Shown here piece by piece: positions 59,166-64,000 of a stretch of DNA of 64,000 nucleotides. The notes beneath the pieces were generated by a model. The model was not told the DNA's origin, ran no database searches, and saw nothing but the letters and a program-made list of their open reading frames with translations. Numbering within the stretch: position 1 is the stretch's first letter; the number at the start of each line of letters is the position of its first letter. Made by a program: the position numbers and the translations under genes. The DNA lies in the NCBI RefSeq assembly GCF_000283155.1, contig NW_004454178.1, positions 3,672,663 to 3,736,662 of the forward strand, given 5' to 3'. Source of the stretch: Ceratotherium simum simum (Eukaryota; Chordata; Mammalia; Perissodactyla; Rhinocerotidae).

Positions 59166-59547
59166 GAGCAGAGTTACAATTTTTCAGTGTTTTGGTAAAT
59201 AAGATCTTAGATTAAGGCCACAAAATCAAAACCACTAAAGAATTAAGTATATTTATTGAATCTTAGAAAAATTTTGTGTTGTAGTGAAGTTAGAAGTAGA
59301 TTCTGAGTCCAGAAACTGGTTCTAATCCAAAAATTTGTTGGTAATATAATTATGTTTATTATTAACTGTGTGAATTTCAGCAAGGCAATTAACTTGAGAA
59401 GAAACCTTACTATTGACAATCTAGTCCAGTCTATCCAAGCGCTAAAATTCTATTACATACAAGTGATTTTCTAGATTTCTTTTTACAGATTTTAACTTTT
59501 TTAGTATAAAAATTATGCAAACAATATACGTTAAGGGTAAATACAAA
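59166..59547. other. Unassigned noncoding sequence
   Basis: AT-rich. No gene or named repeat. Confidence 0.45.
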
Positions 59548-59761
59548 TAGAGTCACACGTAGCTTAACTACAGGGACACATTCTGAGAAGTGTGTTGTTA
59601 GGCGATTTTGTCATTGCATGACCATTGTAGAGTGTACTTGCACAAACCTAGATGGTACAGCCTACTACACATCTACGCTATATGATAACAACTTTATGGG
59701 ACCACTGTGGTATATGCGGTCCCTCATTGACCAAAATGTCGTTATGTGGTACATGATTGTA
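59548..59761. mobile_element. Mariner/Tigger-type MITE with TA target duplication
   Basis: The 210-bp body (59550-59759) is bracketed by TA at 59548-59549 and 59760-59761. The left end GAGTCACACGTAGCTTAACT and the right end GTCGTTATGTGGTACATGAT are imperfect inverted repeats. Interior ATTCTGAGAAGTGTGTTGTT, TAGATGGTACAGCCTACTAC and GGTATATGCGGTCCCTCATT belong to a common mammalian element with 'CGTTAGGCGATTTCGTC' ends. The internal part of the longer relative is missing. The superfamily is inferred from the TA site and end structure. Confidence 0.8.
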
Positions 59762-59884
59762 ATAAAGAAGGTCTAAAATTAAAACTAAAATTTCTTCTCT
59801 CCAAATCTCTAGTCCCACTCATCAAGAAAATAGTAAATTTTCTTTTGTATGTATCCAGAAACGCTCCACTTTTTAGGATAAATT

Positions 59885-60880
59885 TAGAAAATTTTTATTA
59901 AATTATAACATAGAGAAAAGTGCACAGTTCATAAATAGATAACTGAGGAATTATCTGATAAAGTGAACATACCTATGTAATCATCACCCAGATTCAGAAA
60001 TGGAATATTACAAGCATCCCAGAAGCCCCCTTCATGCCATCTCCCAAGCACTGCTCTCTCCTTCCTCCCAGGGGAACTCTTATCCTGAAGCCTAACACCA
60101 TAAATTAGTTTGCCTGGATAAGTGGGATTATACAACATGTGTTCTTCTGTGTCAGGCTATTTACACTCAACATTATGTTTGTAAAATTCATCCATGGTAT
60201 TGCAGGTAGCAGCAATTTATTGACTTACTTTATTACTATGAAACTTCTAATAGAAATATGTAAGTTAAGATGTACATAGAATATATATATACACACAAAC
60301 ATATCGCAATTTATGTATCCATTCTACTGTTGATGGACATTTGGGTTTGTTTCCAGGTTTGGGCTATTATGTATAATGCTACTATAAACACTTTGTTCAA
60401 GTCTTTTTATGGACACTTGTCTGAATTACTGTTGGGTGTTTACATACATGTGTAATTCCTGGGTTATACCATTTATTATGCTCAACTTTAGGAGATAGTG
60501 CCAGCTTTTCAAAATTTTACAAACATTGGCTCTCAAACTTGGCTCCCACCAGCTGTAAATGTGAGAGTTCCGGTTGTTCTGCATCCTCCGTGACATAATG
60601 ATCTGTATTATTTTTAATTTTAGCCCATTTTAGCAGGTGTATAGAGGTATCTCATTGTGATTTTAATGTTCCTTTCCCTAATGACTAATTTTTTATATGT
60701 TTACTGGCCCCTTGGGTATCCTCTTGGGAAATATCTGTTCATGTATTCTACCCATTTAAAAATTGCTTTGTCTATCATTTTGTTACTATTTTGCAGTATC
60801 TTGTATATATTTGTATTGTTACATGTAAGCACTAGGTGGTTTTTCTTATTTTTTTAATGATATCTTTTATGATGAGAAAT
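59885..60880 (-). mobile_element. Ancient L1M 3' region (minus strand)
   Basis: Reading the + strand, this is antisense L1: 3' UTR-like GAACATACCTATGTAATCAT, TCACCCAGATTCAGAAATGG, then GTAAAATTCATCCATGGTAT, GTTGATGGACATTTGGGTTT, the ORF2 3' part with TAGCAGGTGTATAGAGGTAT then CTCATTGTGATTTTAATG, and ATTCTACCCATTTAAAAATT. The frame is broken many times, so there is no functional ORF2. Confidence 0.85.
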
Positions 60881-60904
60881 TTCTCCATAAATTGGTAAAG
60901 ACTG

Positions 60905-61490
60905 GTTAACCAGACTACATTAAAACAGTACCACTTATAATTGCATCAAAATCAGAAGCTACGTAGGAATAAATCTAATGAAAGCTGTAAAAGACCTACT
61001 CTCACACAACCATAAACCAGTATTGAGAGAAATTTAAAAGACTTAGATACATGGAACGGTATGCTATGGTCATAGTATGGTTAGCTCAATATTGTTAAGG
61101 TGTCAATTCCCCCCAATTGATGCATAGATTCAATGTAATCCAAATTTTAAAATGAGCAATTTTTTTGTGTAAGGTTGAAATCAACTGATTATAAAATTTT
61201 TTATGGAAATACAAAGACATAAGAATATTGAAGATAATCTTGAAAGAGCAGAGAGAAGTTGATACTGTATACAAAGACTTATCATAAAGCTAAAGTATTT
61301 AAGATGATGTAGTATCGGCACAAGGGTAGACAAACAGACTAATGGAACAGAATAGTGACTCCAGAGACAGCCACATATATATTAACTCTTGATTTATGAC
61401 AAAGGTGGTACTGCAGAGCAGCTGGGAAAGGAATGTCCTTCCAATAAACGGTGTTGGTTCAACTGGCTATCTAAAGGAGTACATGCTGTT
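60905..61490 (+). mobile_element. L1 ORF2 segment in opposite orientation
   Basis: Sense L1 ORF2 pieces: CTCAATATTGTTAAGGTGTC, GATGCATAGATTCAATGTAA, TTATGGAAATACAAAGACAT, CAAACAGACTAATGGAACAG then AATAGTGACTCCAGAGACAG, AACGGTGTTGGTTCAACTGG. It lies just upstream, in L1 order, of where the minus-strand copy at 59885-60880 stops, so the two may be one inverted insertion. Many stops. Confidence 0.85.
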
Positions 61491-61820
61491 CTGAACTTTC
61501 CTTTCTACTTAACAATATATTTTAGCAGTCTTTCCATATCAATACTTACAAATCTAACTCATTTTTAACAGCTGCCTAATAGCTCTTTGTATGACCATAT
61601 CTCAACTAATTCACCTAACCCTGCCTTGATTCATGTTTAGTTTGTTTCAAGTTTTTTTCCTGAGGACACTTTTGTAAGTATATCTGTAGTACAACATTCT
61701 GGAAATAGAATGCTGAATCAAAGAGTGCATGAATTTAAACTTATTGACAATTCCCCTCCAAAAAGGCCCTTACATATTCTCTTACCAAGACTTTGTGAAA
61801 GTACCCAGATTGTAACATAA
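61491..61820 (-). mobile_element. L1M 3' UTR-type fragment (minus strand)
   Basis: CTTAACAATATATTTTAGCA, GTCTTTCCATATCAATACTT, TTTTTAACAGCTGCCTAATA, GTAAGTATATCTGTAGTACA and ATTCCCCTCCAAAAAGGCCC fit the antisense of another old L1 3' region. Distinct from the copy at 59885. Confidence 0.7.
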
Positions 61821-62604
61821 ATGACAGATGTTCCATGTTTGTTCCACTTTTGCTGTTCATGACTCACAGAAAACTTGGTGAACAAATTTAATCACACTAA
61901 CCACTGCTAAGTTAGAATGAAAGTAATGCCGCCTCTGCAGAGACTAAATAAGGGCTGACAGAGCAGACAGGGTGAGCCACTCTGGCCTGTGTGCAAAAGT
62001 GGTCTTAGAGTATGGGTGGTAAAAAGAAGAAGGCCACAGGACCACAGCCAGTCTTGGGCTCAGTGGAGAATGCTAACTCAAGAGGCACTATGCAGACTGC
62101 AAGTAATGTGTCCTCAATTTGTATGCTGATTAAATTACACCCAATTGCAAGAGATTGAGTAAATTGTCATGTCATCAAGGAATTCTGTATTATTGAATAT
62201 CGTGTGGTATTTAAATAAGTGGGTCATTTGTGGGGTGCAGAAATCTCATTAAAGTTTTCCATTGGAATGGTATTTTTGTAACTGGATTGGACTTTTATTA
62301 TACCCAAGCAATTCAGCTAGCGCTGTCTTCCTTGAAAAAAATGACCCCCCTCTCTCAAATTATGCAAATTCTCCCTCATCTTTCAAGTTCCTCTCAAGCC
62401 CCATTTTCTCCCTGAAAACTCCCTTAAAAATCCATTCCATAGTGACAGAATTTTTCTTACAATTCATGGTTGCACTTTATTAAGTGTAGTTTTGTAGTAT
62501 TCTTTCACTGTTTCACGTCTAATTGCATCACGCATCCACACTGAGTTTCCAAAAATTTACTGTGAAAGAAAGATGAGATGAGAACCTACCTTGCACTCTT
62601 ATTG
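61821..62604. other. Unassigned noncoding sequence
   Basis: No gene or named repeat. Confidence 0.5.
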
Positions 62605-62770
62605 TGCCACTTTAGTGTCATATTTATTCTTAGTAACTACTCCCTAAGGCATGTATTAATATCCCCATTCTTCAGATGAGAAAAGAGAATTCAAAAGATG
62701 TTACGTGCCTTGCTTGGTCACACACCTACTTAAGCGGCACTCTCGGATTCAAACTCAAGCTAAGATAAGT
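62605..62770 (-). mobile_element. MIR SINE fragment
   Basis: CCCATTCTTCAGATGAGAAA, AGAGAATTCAAAAGATGTTA, CTTGCTTGGTCACACACCTA and CTCGGATTCAAACTCAAGC are the MIR complement including its B-box part. Confidence 0.8.
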
Positions 62771-63074
62771 CACTCACCACAATATCTTCCCCAAAACTGC
62801 TCTGTATGCTTTTTGTGTTGTAGAAATTGTACCTGGTTCTTGGAGGCATTTGAATTTGTGATATCAGCACCACCACCACCACTAACATGGAAAGGTCAAG
62901 GGCATCAAGGATGGAAACTAGAGTTTCAATCTTGACGGTACGACTTAGAACGCCAGTCTCTTCCCTTTTTGAGAAAGCATACAAAGTCTACCCAGCTTCC
63001 AAAAGACGCAACCAGTCTGTGAGTAGTACATTTAATGCTGTGCATTTGTCAGAAGTAGTGTAAATAGTGCTCAA
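62771..63074. other. Unassigned noncoding sequence
   Basis: Contains a short ACC trinucleotide run (CACCACCACCACCAC, about 62869-62883). No gene. Confidence 0.45.
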
Positions 63075-63300
63075 GCTGAGCTTCAGAGGAAAAAGAATCT
63101 GGGATTGAATTCAGGATCTGCCACTGGAGACATGCTAATTTCAGCAAGTTACTTAATTTCTCTAAGCCACATCTCCTCATCAGTAAAATGGGTTTCATAA
63201 TCATCATCGCACTGGATTGTTAGAAGGATTAAATGAGATTGTGTATGTAAATTCTTTAGCATATTGCTAGCCCATAGAAAGTGCTTCATAAAACTATCAT
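63075..63300 (+). mobile_element. MIR SINE, nearly full length
   Basis: GGGATTGAATTCAGGATCTG then CCACTGGAGACATGC, TTCAGCAAGTTACTTAATTT, CTCATCAGTAAAATGGGTTT, GGATTGTTAGAAGGATTAAA, TAGCCCATAGAAAGTGCTTC: MIR in order from tRNA part to 3' end. Confidence 0.88.
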
Positions 63301-64000
63301 TTGTACTCATACTCACTGGGTTAAAAGAAAATATGCTATAAGTACACTAATTGTGCATGAACATAGAAACTGATTAAATCAAAGCAAAACTTTGGAAAAG
63401 AGAAAAATATTATTGTAACTTCTTTTCGTCTTGGTGTCTGATATTTAGTAGGTCCAGCGTCAGAATACTAATTAGGCTATGGTTATAACTGATGGCTCCA
63501 CAGTCAAAAATATTTTTGAAAATTTATAAGGAAAAAATCACCTTTGCCTGAACTGACTGGAAAATAAGTTTATCATCATAGAAGGTTATCTCAGTCGCTT
63601 ATTTTTATCACAAAATTTAGTAAAATGATGAGTAATAAGAAAGATTAGGAGTCAAGTCATAAAGACACACACATTTTAAGAATCCTGTGTATTTGCTGAG
63701 ATAATGAAAACATAAAATTATCTTATTTTGTCACTTTTGTCTGCGTTTAAGCGACGAAAATAAAGCTAGACAGATCTAGAACCAGTGGAACTGACTCAGG
63801 TAAAAATGGTGAACATAGACTTTCTGTCTCTTGATGAGAATGTTTAAAAAAATCTTTTGAAAACACATTACTTTTAAATGAGGTCCCACATCAACGTGTG
63901 CTCTAACATGTCTACAGCGATTTGCAATTGAAGTTAGCAGAGTCGTTGCATGTGACAGTATATCGTGGATGCATTTATGGGGAGGAAATACGCTAAAAAC
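63301..64000. other. Unassigned noncoding sequence
   Basis: AT-rich to the end of the window. No gene or repeat recognised. Confidence 0.5.

Noticed and set aside
1..64000. A CRISPR array, operon, phage or other undescribed multi-gene system
   Set aside because: The sequence is mammalian with SINE, LINE, LTR and DNA-transposon fossils throughout. No spaced repeats of CRISPR type and no clusters of coding frames are present.

Overview
This window is nuclear DNA from a placental mammal and holds no protein-coding or RNA gene that I can support. The organism is most likely an odd-toed ungulate, probably a horse or other equid. The diagnosis rests on eleven copies of a tRNA-derived SINE whose head (GGGGCCGGCCCxGTGGC...TTAAG) and body (GATGTTAGCTCAGGG...TCTTCCTCAGCAAAAAGAGG) match the equine repetitive element (ERE) family of Perissodactyla. 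Subfamily and family names are recalled from known consensus sequences and were not searched. The sequence is AT-rich, poor in CpG outside the SINE heads, and its longest ATG-started open frame is 163 codons, lying in old LINE sequence.

Layout. 1-9.1 kb: three EREs, a MER5-type hAT remnant, L2 and MIR pieces and an MLT1 LTR. 9.1-17.9 kb: mostly unassigned unique sequence with L2 fragments. 18-25 kb: an ERE, L2, MIR and a tail-to-tail inverted pair of EREs (24.4-24.97 kb). 25-34 kb: unique sequence, a MIR split by a hAT-like element (29.5-30.0 kb), an L1 3' end with an internal 30-bp duplication, and L1/L2 scraps. 34-40 kb: an MLT1 LTR, three dinucleotide microsatellites and two EREs. 41-43.2 kb: the longest AT-rich stretch with no recognisable transposon. 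44.5-49.5 kb: an ERE, an MLT1 LTR, a long L2 fragment and a second LTR with a microsatellite in it. 50-52.2 kb: an ERE, then an old L1 3' region with a 530-bp solo LTR nested in it. 53-57.5 kb: L2 copies, one about 1 kb, a hAT element, an ERE and a short L1. 58.4-63.3 kb: MIRs, a TA-flanked mariner-type MITE and about 2 kb of ancient L1 with an orientation flip that fits twin priming.

How it fits together. There are several age layers. MIR, L2, hAT and mariner fossils are oldest, MLT1 and L1M elements are next, and EREs are youngest, several with perfect 13-17 bp target-site duplications. Nothing indicates an operon, a viral gene set, a CRISPR array or an undescribed gene system. The window is best read as intergenic or deep intronic sequence. 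The items most worth a second look are the nested insertions and the transposon-poor block at 41-43.2 kb.
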